This document shows positions 1 to 6,751 of a DNA stretch of 13,690 nucleotides, piece after piece. Source of the stretch: Ruminococcaceae bacterium UBA1244 (lineage in GTDB: Bacteria > Bacillota > Clostridia > Oscillospirales > Acutalibacteraceae); NCBI GenBank assembly GCA_002308635.1, contig DBWG01000098.1:150-13839 (forward strand), written 5' to 3'. Each line of letters starts with the position of its first letter. Position 1 is the stretch's first letter. The notes under the pieces are model-generated. The model had not been told where the DNA came from, did not search any database, and saw nothing but the letters and a program-made list of their open reading frames with translations. Made by a program: the position numbers and the translations under genes.

Positions 1-656
1 GAGCGTGAAGCTATTTCAAGCGCACCGTCAGGCTCTATCATTATGTTAAGTATTCCCGCACTTCTCGTAACGATACGTGCAAGCTCTTCCGGAGTATAGA
101 GTTCAAGGCGGAGCGACACTCCGAAACGGTCTCTCAGCGGAGCAGTAAGCTGACCTGCCCTTGTAGTTGCGCCCACAAGAGTGAAGTGAGGGAGCGGCAG
201 GTGATATGAAGCCGCCATCTGACCTTTTCCGGTAACGATATCTATCGCAAAATCCTCCATAGCGGGATAGAGTATTTCCTCTACCGCACGGGAAATGCGG
301 TGTATCTCGTCAATGAACAGGACATCGCCTTCGCTGAGATTGGTGAGTATAGCCGCAAGGTCGCCGGGCTTTTCTATTGCCGGACCTGATGTTATGCGGA
401 GATTCACGCCCATCTCGTTTGCGATGATGCCGGAGAGAGTTGTTTTTCCCAGTCCGGGAGGACCGTACAGCAGTACATGGTCAAGACTTTCATTTCGCTG
501 TTTTGCGGCTTCCATAAAGACCGCAAGATTCTGTTTAGCCTTTTCCTGACCGATGTAGTCGTCAAGGGTTTTAGGGCGGAGCGGGTTATCGCTGTCGGTG
601 TCGCCCATTATCTCGGTCGGAGAGACTATCCTGTTTTCAAAATCATAATCTTCCAT
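1..656 (-). CDS. ruvB: Holliday junction branch migration ATPase RuvB (3' part outside window)
   Basis: RuvB is the hexameric AAA+ motor that, loaded by RuvA, drives branch migration of Holliday junctions in recombination and repair. The translation starts MEDYDFENRIVSPTEIMGD, followed by typical RuvB sequence. The Walker A motif GPPGLGKT is near residues 65-72, Walker B reads LFIDEIHR, and LRDRFG follows further on. About 218 codons are present; the C-terminal third (winged helix) lies beyond the left edge. The ATG at 654-656 is preceded by AAAGGA at good spacing. The gene begins 23 bp after ruvA and is the last visible gene of the ruvC-phosphatase-ruvA-ruvB operon. Identification is secure. 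Confidence 0.97.
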   Translation of the reverse strand, partial: MEDYDFENRIVSPTEIMGDTDSDNPLRPKTLDDYIGQEKAKQNLAVFMEAAKQRNESLDHVLLYGPPGLGKTTLSGIIANEMGVNLRITSGPAIEKPGDLAAILTNLSEGDVLFIDEIHRISRAVEEILYPAMEDFAIDIVTGKGQMAASYHLPLPHFTLVGATTRAGQLTAPLRDRFGVSLRLELYTPEELARIVTRSAGILNIMIEPDGALEIASR

Positions 657-679
657 TATTATATCCTTTCAGGTGCAGG

Positions 680-1288
680 TCACTGCCTGCCGATATTTTT
701 AAGTGTTCCGGCAATTATTTTTTCTACCGGAAGTTCGGGGTCAATGTCCTTCATAAACGGTAGGACTTCGTCCGGACTGTAGCCAAGCACGGCAAGCGCA
801 CCCACAGCCTGACTGATATTTCCGGTCTGTACTGGAACGGCGGGAGCATCGGGAAGAACGGTTTCCGACTGTCCGGCAATGCCGAGCTTTTTGACTTTAT
901 CTTTAAGTTCGAGTATTATTCTCTGAGCGAGCTTGTTTCCGACACCGCTTGCTTTTGTAAGTGCCTTGCTGTCGCCGAGGGAAACGGCAAGCGCCACCTG
1001 TTCGGGACTGAGAACAGACAGTATCGCAAGAGCGACCTTTGCGCCGACACCGCTTATTGAAGTCAGCATCTTAAAGCAGTTCATTTCTGCGGAAGTCGCA
1101 AACCCGCAAAGCTCCACAGCATCTTCACGCACCATCATGTGAGTGTAGAGCATGGCTTTATCTCCCACAGACGGCAGCGCACGAAGGGTATTCATCGTGA
1201 CAAGGCATTTATATCCTACTCCGCCGCATTCGATAACAACGAATGTTGGTTCGGAATGTATGAGTTTTCCGTTAAGACTGTATATCAT
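680..1288 (-). CDS. ruvA: Holliday junction branch migration protein RuvA
   Basis: RuvA binds four-way DNA junctions as a tetramer and recruits RuvB. The 202-aa product has the usual family length. It starts MIYSLNGKLI (OB-fold domain). Two helix-hairpin-helix motifs follow, SISGVGAKVALAIL (about 77-90) and ASGVGNKLAQRIIL (about 113-126). After a flexible linker (about 135-158) comes the small C-terminal domain III that contacts RuvB (ending near VEKIIAGTLKNI). AAGGAG lies just upstream of the ATG, inside the 10-bp gap after the phosphatase gene. ruvB follows after 23 bp. Nothing is missing or truncated. Confidence 0.97.
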   Translation of the reverse strand: MIYSLNGKLIHSEPTFVVIECGGVGYKCLVTMNTLRALPSVGDKAMLYTHMMVREDAVELCGFATSAEMNCFKMLTSISGVGAKVALAILSVLSPEQVALAVSLGDSKALTKASGVGNKLAQRIILELKDKVKKLGIAGQSETVLPDAPAVPVQTGNISQAVGALAVLGYSPDEVLPFMKDIDPELPVEKIIAGTLKNIGRQ

Positions 1289-1298
1289 ATTTTTCTCC

Positions 1299-1883
1299 TT
1301 ATTTTACTCCGTGAAATTCTTTTTGGACATAAGTCAATTCTTCTTTTCCAAGGTATTTTTCTCCGTCAAAATCGAGTCGTATCACATAGGGCATGAAGTT
1401 GATTATCCTGAAAAACTGCTCACACAAAAATGACGGTTCAAAATAGTTTATTATCGTAGACAGAGCAGTTCCGTGAGTTCCCACAAGAACGGTCTTGTCT
1501 TTGTACTCATTGAGCATATCAAAAACTGCGGCGACATTTCTTTTCTGGGTTGAACCGAGACTTTCTCCGCCTTCCTCGTGAAACGAAAAATCCGCCCAGC
1601 GCTTTCTGAACATTTCATGGGTGTTGCTGTTACCACCGGGATTGTCACGCTCACGCAGACGGATATCCGTTTTTACGGTAAGCCCCTGAGCGGATACTAT
1701 AGGTTCTATGGTATCAAGGCTTCTTCTGTATGGACTTGAAACTGCGGCATCAAAGCGTATATCCGACAGTGCTTCAAAGGCTTTCATACGGTCTTTCATG
1801 CCTTCCTCAGACAATGCAAAGGTGTTGTTCACGCCCCGGCGGTAATCGGGCTGAGCGTGACGGACAAAATATAGCTTAGTCAT
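1299..1883 (-). CDS. Histidine phosphatase family protein (phosphoglycerate mutase-like)
   Basis: This is a 194-aa member of the histidine phosphatase (RHG) superfamily, cytosolic, with no signal peptide. Visible motifs are VRHAQPD at 7-13 (catalytic His9 with Arg8; RHA instead of the common RHG), SSPYRRSLDTI (Arg53/54), an acidic/Arg stretch RLRERD near 75-80, EEGGES near 103-108 and the second histidine in GTHGT (His137). All core phosphate-pocket residues appear present, so it should be active, but the substrate cannot be read from the sequence. The gene lies 3 bp after ruvC, its AAGGAG ribosome binding site sits within the end of ruvC, and ruvA follows after 10 bp, so it is co-transcribed with the ruv genes. 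A generic phosphatase or an alpha-ribazole/PGM-type enzyme are both possible. Confidence 0.88.
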   Translation of the reverse strand: MTKLYFVRHAQPDYRRGVNNTFALSEEGMKDRMKAFEALSDIRFDAAVSSPYRRSLDTIEPIVSAQGLTVKTDIRLRERDNPGGNSNTHEMFRKRWADFSFHEEGGESLGSTQKRNVAAVFDMLNEYKDKTVLVGTHGTALSTIINYFEPSFLCEQFFRIINFMPYVIRLDFDGEKYLGKEELTYVQKEFHGVK

Positions 1884-1886
1884 AAA

Positions 1887-2390
1887 TTATCTCCTTTTGT
1901 TCAACAGTGAGCGCAGAGCTGTACCTGTGCTTTGGGCGTGACAGATAGCAATTGCAAGAGCATCTGCGGTATCGTCCGGCTTGGGAACGCTTTCGAGCTT
2001 CAAAAGTCTTCTGGTCATTTCCATTACCTGCGGTTTATGTGCCTGACCGTAGCCTGTAACGGCTGTTTTGACTTGCAGAGGAGTGTATTCGCTTATGGGT
2101 ATATTGCTGTTCTGAGCCGCAAGCATGATAACTCCTCTTGCCTGAGCAACGTCGATAGCGGTCTTCTGGTTATTCTGGAAATACAGCCGTTCTATCGACA
2201 TTTCATCGGGGTCGTTTTTTATTATTACCGAAATTATACCGTTGTATATTTCCTGTAATCTCTTTGGAAACGGCGTGTCAGCATCCGTTGTAATTGCTCC
2301 GTAGTCTATCGAATAGTACCTTCCGCCGCTGAATTCTATCACCCCGTAGCCTACAATTGCATATCCGGGGTCTATCCCTAAGATCCTCAT
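1887..2390 (-). CDS. ruvC: Crossover junction endodeoxyribonuclease RuvC
   Basis: RuvC is the dimeric Mg-dependent resolvase that nicks Holliday junctions symmetrically. The 167-aa product starts MRILGIDPGYAIVGYGVI, typical of the family. The four acidic catalytic residues are visible: Asp7 (GIDPG), Glu67 (MSIERLYF), and Asp140 and Asp143 (PDDTADALAIA), matching the spacing known for E. coli Asp7/Glu66/Asp138/Asp141. It is the first gene of a minus-strand operon. A GGAG-containing purine-rich ribosome binding site lies just upstream, and a TTGATA/TACAAT promoter about 40-65 bp upstream of the ATG. The phosphatase gene follows after 3 bp. Confidence 0.97.
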   Translation of the reverse strand: MRILGIDPGYAIVGYGVIEFSGGRYYSIDYGAITTDADTPFPKRLQEIYNGIISVIIKNDPDEMSIERLYFQNNQKTAIDVAQARGVIMLAAQNSNIPISEYTPLQVKTAVTGYGQAHKPQVMEMTRRLLKLESVPKPDDTADALAIAICHAQSTGTALRSLLNKRR

Positions 2391-2426
2391 TCTTCTTCTC
2401 CGTTCAAAGATATTTTACCGCTTTCT

Positions 2427-2455
2427 ATTGTATCACATCTTCCCGATTCTATCAA
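2427..2455 (-). promoter_or_regulatory. Sigma-A type promoter of the ruvC operon
   Basis: Read on the minus strand, TTGATA (2455-2450) is separated by exactly 17 bp from TACAAT (2432-2427), five of six matches each to the TTGACA and TATAAT consensus. It points at ruvC, whose ATG is at 2390, leaving a leader of about 30 nt. No terminator-like structure lies between promoter and gene. Confidence 0.65.
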
Positions 2456-2553
2456 TACACAAGTTTATTTTAAGTGATTAGTGCATGACCGCACAGGACG
2501 TGTTTGGAACGCATAAACTCTTTTCAAACCGTCCGCATCTGGCGGCGTTCTTC

Positions 2554-2569
2554 TGGAGTGTGGAGTTAA
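2554..2569 (+). repeat. 16-bp dispersed repeat, copy 1
   Basis: TGGAGTGTGGAGTTAA occurs here and, as its exact reverse complement, at 12245-12260. Both copies are intergenic. A 16-bp exact match is not expected by chance in 13.7 kb. It probably marks the end of a dispersed intergenic repeat family. Confidence 0.6.
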
Positions 2570-2587
2570 TGTCACGTGATAAAGTCT

Positions 2588-2701
2588 GGACACATTGGAC
2601 ACGACTTTTCTATTGCGAGAAATTCAGAAAAAAATTTTTTAAAAAAAGTTCTGTGTATTTTCCGCAGTGGGATTTACGTGTCCGAAGTGTCCAATGTGTC
2701 C
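2588..2701. repeat. Perfect 15-bp inverted repeat with 84-bp spacer
   Basis: GGACACATTGGACAC at 2588-2602 is the exact reverse complement of GTGTCCAATGTGTCC at 2687-2701. The spacer holds an A/T tract around 2628-2647 (a run of A, then T, then A). Each arm contains two copies of the hexamer GTGTCC/GGACAC in 9-bp register. The structure ends immediately upstream of the cmk -35 box. It could be an operator with two distant half-sites or the ends of a small non-autonomous element; no convincing target-site duplication supports the latter. Confidence 0.75.
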
Positions 2702-2704
2702 GAA
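2678..2704 (+). repeat. Three tandem GTGTCC 9-mers upstream of the cmk promoter
   Basis: GTGTCCGAA, GTGTCCAAT and GTGTCCGAA follow one another at 2678, 2687 and 2696 with an exact 9-bp period. The last copy ends 5 bp before the -35 hexamer at 2710. Two inverted copies lie at 2588-2602. Regular spacing next to a promoter fits cooperative binding of a regulator, but this is inference; no known regulator site was recognised. Confidence 0.6.
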
Positions 2705-2709
2705 AGTGG

Positions 2710-2738
2710 TTGTAATTTAAAAAGGAAGATGATATAAT
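2710..2738 (+). promoter_or_regulatory. Sigma-A type promoter of the cmk operon
   Basis: TTGTAA (2710-2715), a 17-bp spacer, then a perfect TATAAT (2733-2738). Transcription would start near 2745, leaving a leader of about 27 nt before the cmk ATG with GGAGGT at 2760-2765. No other good promoter is seen before the genes that follow, so it probably serves cmk through ispH-rpsA. Confidence 0.7.
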
Positions 2739-2771
2739 AAGCGTATATGTTCAGAATATGGAGGTATAATT

Positions 2772-3437
2772 ATGATATCAGTAGCAATTGACGGTCCTGC
2801 CGGCGCAGGAAAAAGTACTATCGCAAAAAAAGTATCCGCAGAGCTGGGATTTATTTATGTCGATACAGGTGCGGTCTATAGGGCAGTTGCTCTTGCCTGC
2901 ATAGAAAGCGGTACCGAAATAGGCAATACCGAAGCTGTTGAGGCTCTCCTTCCTTCGCTCGATATAAGCATCGTTTTCCTCAACGGCGAACAGCATATAC
3001 TCCTCGGAGATAAGGATGTTTCCGACGCTATCCGTTCGGAGAATGTTTCCATGGCTACATCAAGGGTGTCTGCAATACCGGCTGTCAGACAATTTCTGCT
3101 TGACCTTCAGAGAGACTTTGCAAAACACGACAACGTCATAATGGACGGCAGGGATATCGGAACAGTCGTTCTGCCCAATGCTCAGGTAAAGATATTCCTC
3201 ACTGCGTCCCCTGAGATCAGAGCAAAAAGACGTGTTCTGCAGCTCAAGGAAAAGGGCATAGAAGAGGATTATGAAAAGGTCCTTTATGATATAATCCACC
3301 GTGACTATAACGATACACACCGTGAAACAGCTCCGCTGAAAGCTGCTGAAAATGCAGTGATAGTTGATACATCCGAAATGACATTTGACGAGGCCGCTCA
3401 GAAGATCATGGAGATAATAAAGGAGCATACCGTATGA
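2772..3437 (+). CDS. cmk: (d)CMP kinase
   Basis: Cytidylate kinase transfers phosphate from ATP to CMP or dCMP, giving CDP/dCDP for nucleic acid and CDP-lipid synthesis. The 221-aa length is normal for the bacterial type. The N-terminus MISVAIDGPAGAGKSTIAKK carries the P-loop (GPAGAGKS, 8-15), followed by YVDTGAVYRAVAL and, further on, MDGRDIGTVVLPNA, the characteristic CMP-binding/ERDIGT-type motif. GGAGGT lies 6 nt before the ATG. The stop overlaps the start of the next gene by 4 bp (ATGA), so translation is probably coupled. Cmk next to plsC and ispH/rpsA is a familiar clostridial arrangement. Confidence 0.97.
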   Translation: MISVAIDGPAGAGKSTIAKKVSAELGFIYVDTGAVYRAVALACIESGTEIGNTEAVEALLPSLDISIVFLNGEQHILLGDKDVSDAIRSENVSMATSRVSAIPAVRQFLLDLQRDFAKHDNVIMDGRDIGTVVLPNAQVKIFLTASPEIRAKRRVLQLKEKGIEEDYEKVLYDIIHRDYNDTHRETAPLKAAENAVIVDTSEMTFDEAAQKIMEIIKEHTV

Positions 3438-4123
3438 AACGAAGAAGCGCTATGTTTGTCATCGGAAGAGTGCTTGCTATACCTCTGTTCAAACTGATGT
3501 ACAGGTATAAAGTCAGAGGAAAAAAGAACCTTCCGAAAAACGGCTCATATATCGTTTGCTGCAACCACCTTTCAAATATGGACCCGCCGCTGCTTTCCGT
3601 CACTCAGAAAAGACAGATATACTACATGGCAAAGGCGGAGCTTTTTGAGAAAAAATTCTTTGCATGGGTGATACGTACCCTCGGAGCGTTTCCTGTAAAC
3701 AGGGGCGCAGGTGACGGAAAGGCTATCGAACAGGCTGAGGAGATCGTCAAGGACGGCAGACTTTTGGGTATCTTCATCGAGGGCACACGCTCAAAGACAG
3801 GAGAATTCCTTCGTCCGAAATCCGGCGCTTCGATAATAGCCTATCAGACCCAGACACCCGTTATACCTGTCTGCATCACGCCGAGAAACACAAAGATAAA
3901 AAAGTTTGACGGAGTATACATCTCATGGGGCAAGCCTATGTCGATAGAAGAACTCGGACTCAAAAACGGCACTCCGGAGGAATACCGCAATGCGAGCCGT
4001 ATGATAATGGGCGAGATAAAAAAGCTCAGGGAACGTGACCTTGAAGAAATGAACAAAAAAAATAAAAAGAAGAACAAAGGACAGCCCGCTGAGATTGAAA
4101 ACACTGAACAAGAGGGAGAATGA
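3434..4123 (+). CDS. plsC: 1-acyl-sn-glycerol-3-phosphate acyltransferase (PlsC family), first copy
   Basis: PlsC-type enzymes acylate lysophosphatidic acid to phosphatidic acid at the membrane. The 229-aa product has the catalytic NHxxxxD motif as NHLSNMD (His45, Asp50) and motif III as FIEGTRSKTG (Glu116-Arg119), plus the late VIPVCI strand. The first 20 or so residues are hydrophobic and basic, fitting peripheral membrane attachment. The C-terminal tail (about 190-229) is very rich in Lys, Asn and Glu and looks disordered. AAAGGAG lies 8 nt upstream of the ATG, which overlaps the cmk stop. The next acyltransferase reading frame continues in the same frame directly after this TGA stop. Confidence 0.9.
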   Translation: MKRRSAMFVIGRVLAIPLFKLMYRYKVRGKKNLPKNGSYIVCCNHLSNMDPPLLSVTQKRQIYYMAKAELFEKKFFAWVIRTLGAFPVNRGAGDGKAIEQAEEIVKDGRLLGIFIEGTRSKTGEFLRPKSGASIIAYQTQTPVIPVCITPRNTKIKKFDGVYISWGKPMSIEELGLKNGTPEEYRNASRMIMGEIKKLRERDLEEMNKKNKKKNKGQPAEIENTEQEGE

Positions 4124-4162
4124 TCCGCCATATTTTACTTATTTCTCCGGTGTCTGTCTTTT

Positions 4163-4714
4163 GTGATAGTCAGACCGTTCTATCGGATACGCTATATCGG
4201 AAGAAAAAATATCCCGAAAGGTGCGTTTGTCCTCTGCTCAAACCATATCAGCTATTTTGACCCCGTCTGTCTTGGGATGGGGCTGAGAAGAAAAATATTC
4301 TTCATGGCAAAGTCGGAGTTTTTCACGAACCACGGATGGTTCATACGCTGTTTTTTCAGAGTGTGCGGAGTGTTTCCCGTAAAGCGGGGCAGTGCAGATA
4401 CTGCGTCCGTTGATACGGCTTCCGGACTGCTCAAAAAGGGACGTGTTGTCGGGATATTTCCGCAGGGAGGTATTTTTCCTCTGAATGAGTTTGAACCAAA
4501 GGCAGGAGCGGCGCTTCTTGCCGCAAGGAACAGCGTACCGATCTTGCCGGTGTCTGTTTTTGCTGAGAAAAGGATAAGACCGTTCACAAGAATAACAGTC
4601 CGGTTCGGTGAGCCGCTCTTTTCGGACGGCAGTTCACTGAGGGATGCAAGACTGCTCAACAAAAGGCTTGGAGCAAAGATATCACAACAACTGGAGGCAG
4701 GACATTGGAAATAA
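4163..4714 (+). CDS. Second PlsC-like acyltransferase, start uncertain
   Basis: This 183-aa PlsC-family protein has the catalytic motif NHISYFD (His28, Asp33) and family segments FMAKSEFF, FPVKRGS and ILPVSV. Motif III, normally FPEGTR, reads FPQGGIFP (99-106), so the conserved Glu and Arg are absent and substrate binding may differ. The start given is GTG at 4163, which lacks a clear ribosome binding site. In the same frame, acyltransferase-like sequence (FLRCLSFVIVRPFYRI) extends upstream without a stop back to the TGA at 4121-4123 that ends the first copy. The only ATG with a good ribosome binding site, at 4120, lies in another frame. A frameshift, a coupled restart or lost fusion is possible. 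The end overlaps the ispH start by 10 bp. Confidence 0.75.
   Translation: MIVRPFYRIRYIGRKNIPKGAFVLCSNHISYFDPVCLGMGLRRKIFFMAKSEFFTNHGWFIRCFFRVCGVFPVKRGSADTASVDTASGLLKKGRVVGIFPQGGIFPLNEFEPKAGAALLAARNSVPILPVSVFAEKRIRPFTRITVRFGEPLFSDGSSLRDARLLNKRLGAKISQQLEAGHWK
4693..4707 (+). promoter_or_regulatory. Ribosome binding site and TTG start of ispH-rpsA
   Basis: GGAGG at 4693-4697 is followed, 7 nt later, by TTG at 4705, giving the N-terminus MEIKVAKTAGFCFGV expected of IspH. No ATG or GTG fits this position. The start lies inside the end of the upstream acyltransferase gene, so the two are probably translationally coupled. Confidence 0.75.
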
Positions 4715-6681
4715 AGGTCGCAAAAACGGCAGGCTTCTGCTTTGGAGTGAGCCGTGCAATAGATATCGTAGAAAAGCTTGTCGCTGAGGGAAAGCGGGTC
4801 TGCACTCTCGGCGCAATAATACATAATCCCCAGAAGGTCAGGGAGCTTGAAGAAAAGGGAGTAAGGATAGTTGATTCTCCCGATGAGGTCAAAAGCGGCG
4901 AAACTCTTGTTATCCGTTCACACGGTGTTGCCGCTTCTGTTACCGACAGGATAAAGGAACTCGGAGTTTCGTGCAGTGACGCAACCTGTCCCTTTGTGCT
5001 GAAAATACACAGGATAGTTGCCGAACATTCTAAAAACGGCGACACTATCCTCATTGCCGGAGATAAGGATCATCCCGAAGTTCAGGGTATTATCGGACAC
5101 TGCTTTTCGGAGTGTCATACCTTTATGAATTGTGATGAACTTGATAAGCTTTTTGAAGATGTCCCAAATTTAAGACAAAAACCCGTTTGTGCCGTTGTTC
5201 AGACGACTTTTGATAGGACAGAATGGAAAAAAACTTTAAAAAAATTGCAAAAACTATATACAAATGCGAAAATATTTGATACAATATGTAGTGCCACGTC
5301 TGACAGACAGTCTGAGGCGGAGATCCTTGCCTCGGAGTCTGACCTGATGCTTGTTATCGGAGGCAAGCACAGCTCGAATACAAACAAGCTGTACCATATC
5401 TGTAAAAGCAAGTGTGATAAAACTTATCTTATCGAGTCGGCTCCGGAGCTTCCGATGGACGCTTTGAGAACTGCCGGACAGATCGGCATCACGGCGGGTG
5501 CATCGACGCCTGCAAGTATAATAAAGGAGGTACTTGTTACCATGACAGAAGAAATCAAAAATACTTTAGAAAGTGAAGCTGAGCCGAATTTTGAGGATCT
5601 CCTCGAAGAGTCCTTCAAAAATTATAATACAGATGGCAGAGTAACCGGTGTTGTTGTAGGCATAACTCCCACAGAGGTTCGTGTTGATGTCGGCAGAAAG
5701 CAGACAGGTATTATTCCGCTTTCAGAGCTTTCTAACGATCCCACAGCCAAGGCTGAGGATCTCGTAAAGGTCGGCGATGAGCTTAACCTTATCATTATGA
5801 AAACAAACGATCAGGAAGGTACTATCCTTCTCTCCAAGAGACTTCTCGATGCACAGAAGGGCTGGGATGAGATCGTAAAGGCAGAGGAAGAAAAGACTGT
5901 TGTAACAGGCGTTGTTACCGAGATCGTAAAGGGCGGCGTTATCGCTGTTTCCAACGGCGTTAAGGTATTTATCCCCGCTTCTCTTGCAACAGCAACAAGA
6001 GGCGAGAGCCTTGACGGTCTTCTCAAGCAGGAAGTAAGCTTCCGCATTATCGAAACAACAAGACAGAGAAAACGTGCAGTCGGTTCTATCCGTTCCGTAC
6101 TCAGCGATGAGCGCAAGCAGAAGGCAGAGGCTTTCTGGGCAGATGCTGAGGTCGGCAAGAAGTATACAGGCACAGTCAAGTCCCTCACTTCTTACGGCGC
6201 ATTTGTTGATATCGGCGGTATCGACGGTATGGTACATATCTCCGAGCTTTCATGGAACAGGATCAAGCATCCTTCAGAGGTCGTTAACGTCGGCGATACT
6301 ATCGAGGTATATATCAAGGCTCTCGATCAGGAAAAGGGCAAGATCTCTCTCGGCTACAGAAAAGACGAGGACAATCCCTGGGAGATACTCAAGAACCAGT
6401 ATCCTGTCGGCACAGAATGTGAAGTTGAGATCGTCGGTCTGACACAGTTCGGCGCATTTGCAAGGATCATCCCCGGCATCGACGGACTTATCCACGTTTC
6501 ACAGATCTCCAACGAGAGAGTTGAGAAGCCTCAGGATGTTCTTTCCGTTGGTCAGAAGGTCAACGTAAAGATCACAGCTATCGACTTTGACGCAAAGCGC
6601 ATCAGCCTTTCAATGAAGGCTCTGCTTGCTGATGAGGCTCCTGCTGAGGAAGCTGCTGAAACAGAAGAAGCTGCTGAGTAA
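4705..6681 (+). CDS. ispH: Bifunctional IspH (HMBPP reductase) / ribosomal protein S1 fusion
   Basis: The 658-aa product joins two proteins. Residues 1-279 are 4-hydroxy-3-methylbut-2-enyl diphosphate reductase, the last enzyme of the MEP isoprenoid pathway, which makes IPP and DMAPP with a [4Fe-4S] cluster. Cluster cysteines are Cys12 (GFCFGV), Cys95 (SDATCPFV) and Cys195 (FDTICSAT). Substrate residues appear at His40, DHPEV (122-126) and SSNTNKL (223-229). Residues 280-658 are an S1 protein with four S1 RNA-binding domains at about 311-380, 396-463, 485-553 and 570-637, then an acidic Ala/Glu tail. Such fusions are known in Clostridia. Start is TTG after GGAGG. Codon choice changes at the junction: ATA for Ile is common before it and rare after. 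A strong internal ribosome binding site and ATG at 5542 suggests separate S1 is also made. Confidence 0.96.
   Translation: MEIKVAKTAGFCFGVSRAIDIVEKLVAEGKRVCTLGAIIHNPQKVRELEEKGVRIVDSPDEVKSGETLVIRSHGVAASVTDRIKELGVSCSDATCPFVLKIHRIVAEHSKNGDTILIAGDKDHPEVQGIIGHCFSECHTFMNCDELDKLFEDVPNLRQKPVCAVVQTTFDRTEWKKTLKKLQKLYTNAKIFDTICSATSDRQSEAEILASESDLMLVIGGKHSSNTNKLYHICKSKCDKTYLIESAPELPMDALRTAGQIGITAGASTPASIIKEVLVTMTEEIKNTLESEAEPNFEDLLEESFKNYNTDGRVTGVVVGITPTEVRVDVGRKQTGIIPLSELSNDPTAKAEDLVKVGDELNLIIMKTNDQEGTILLSKRLLDAQKGWDEIVKAEEEKTVVTGVVTEIVKGGVIAVSNGVKVFIPASLATATRGESLDGLLKQEVSFRIIETTRQRKRAVGSIRSVLSDERKQKAEAFWADAEVGKKYTGTVKSLTSYGAFVDIGGIDGMVHISELSWNRIKHPSEVVNVGDTIEVYIKALDQEKGKISLGYRKDEDNPWEILKNQYPVGTECEVEIVGLTQFGAFARIIPGIDGLIHVSQISNERVEKPQDVLSVGQKVNVKITAIDFDAKRISLSMKALLADEAPAEEAAETEEAAE
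5523..5544 (+). promoter_or_regulatory. rpsA: Internal ribosome binding site and in-frame ATG for free ribosomal protein S1
   Basis: AAAGGAGGT (5523-5531) is followed after 10 nt by ATG at 5542, in frame with the fusion and exactly at the IspH/S1 boundary (Met280). The product would be a 379-aa four-domain S1 starting MTEEIKNTLES, a natural-looking N-terminus for a clostridial RpsA. This is the best ribosome binding site seen in the window, which is hard to explain if it only encodes linker residues. Internal initiation is inferred, not shown. Confidence 0.65.
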
Positions 6682-6700
6682 TTTACTATTGTATTATCTT

Positions 6701-6728
6701 TTAAGGCATCTCGTCAGAGGTGCCTTAA
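6701..6728 (+). terminator. Hairpin after ispH-rpsA, likely (partial) terminator
   Basis: AAGGCATCTC (6703-6712) pairs with GAGGTGCCTT (6717-6726) across a 4-nt GTCA loop, with one T-G pair; two more A-T pairs at the base extend the stem to 12 bp. The following stretch AACTTGTTT is only moderately T-rich, so readthrough into the next gene is likely. It may serve to lower expression of the two downstream genes or to protect the S1 mRNA end. Confidence 0.6.
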
Positions 6729-6751
6729 CTTGTTTGACAGAGGTGTTTTTT

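Noticed and set aside
2581..2707. AAAGT on both sides of the inverted repeat as a target-site duplication of a MITE
   Set aside because: The five bases are separated from the arms by unequal distances (2 and 1 bp) and a five-base match in A-rich DNA is expected by chance; the mobile-element reading stays open but unsupported.
2485..2715. 76-codon open frame in the ruvC-cmk intergenic region
   Set aside because: No ribosome binding site, the frame spans the inverted repeat, the poly-A/T tract and the cmk -35 box, and the product looks like translated repeats (WTHWT, SVQCV).
4252..4824. 190-codon open frame on the minus strand across the second acyltransferase and ispH start
   Set aside because: Low-complexity Ser/Pro-rich translation opposite two conserved genes; a shadow.
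5722..6237. 171-codon open frame antisense to the S1 domains
   Set aside because: Opposite a highly conserved coding sequence and without a ribosome binding site; explained by the codon bias of rpsA.
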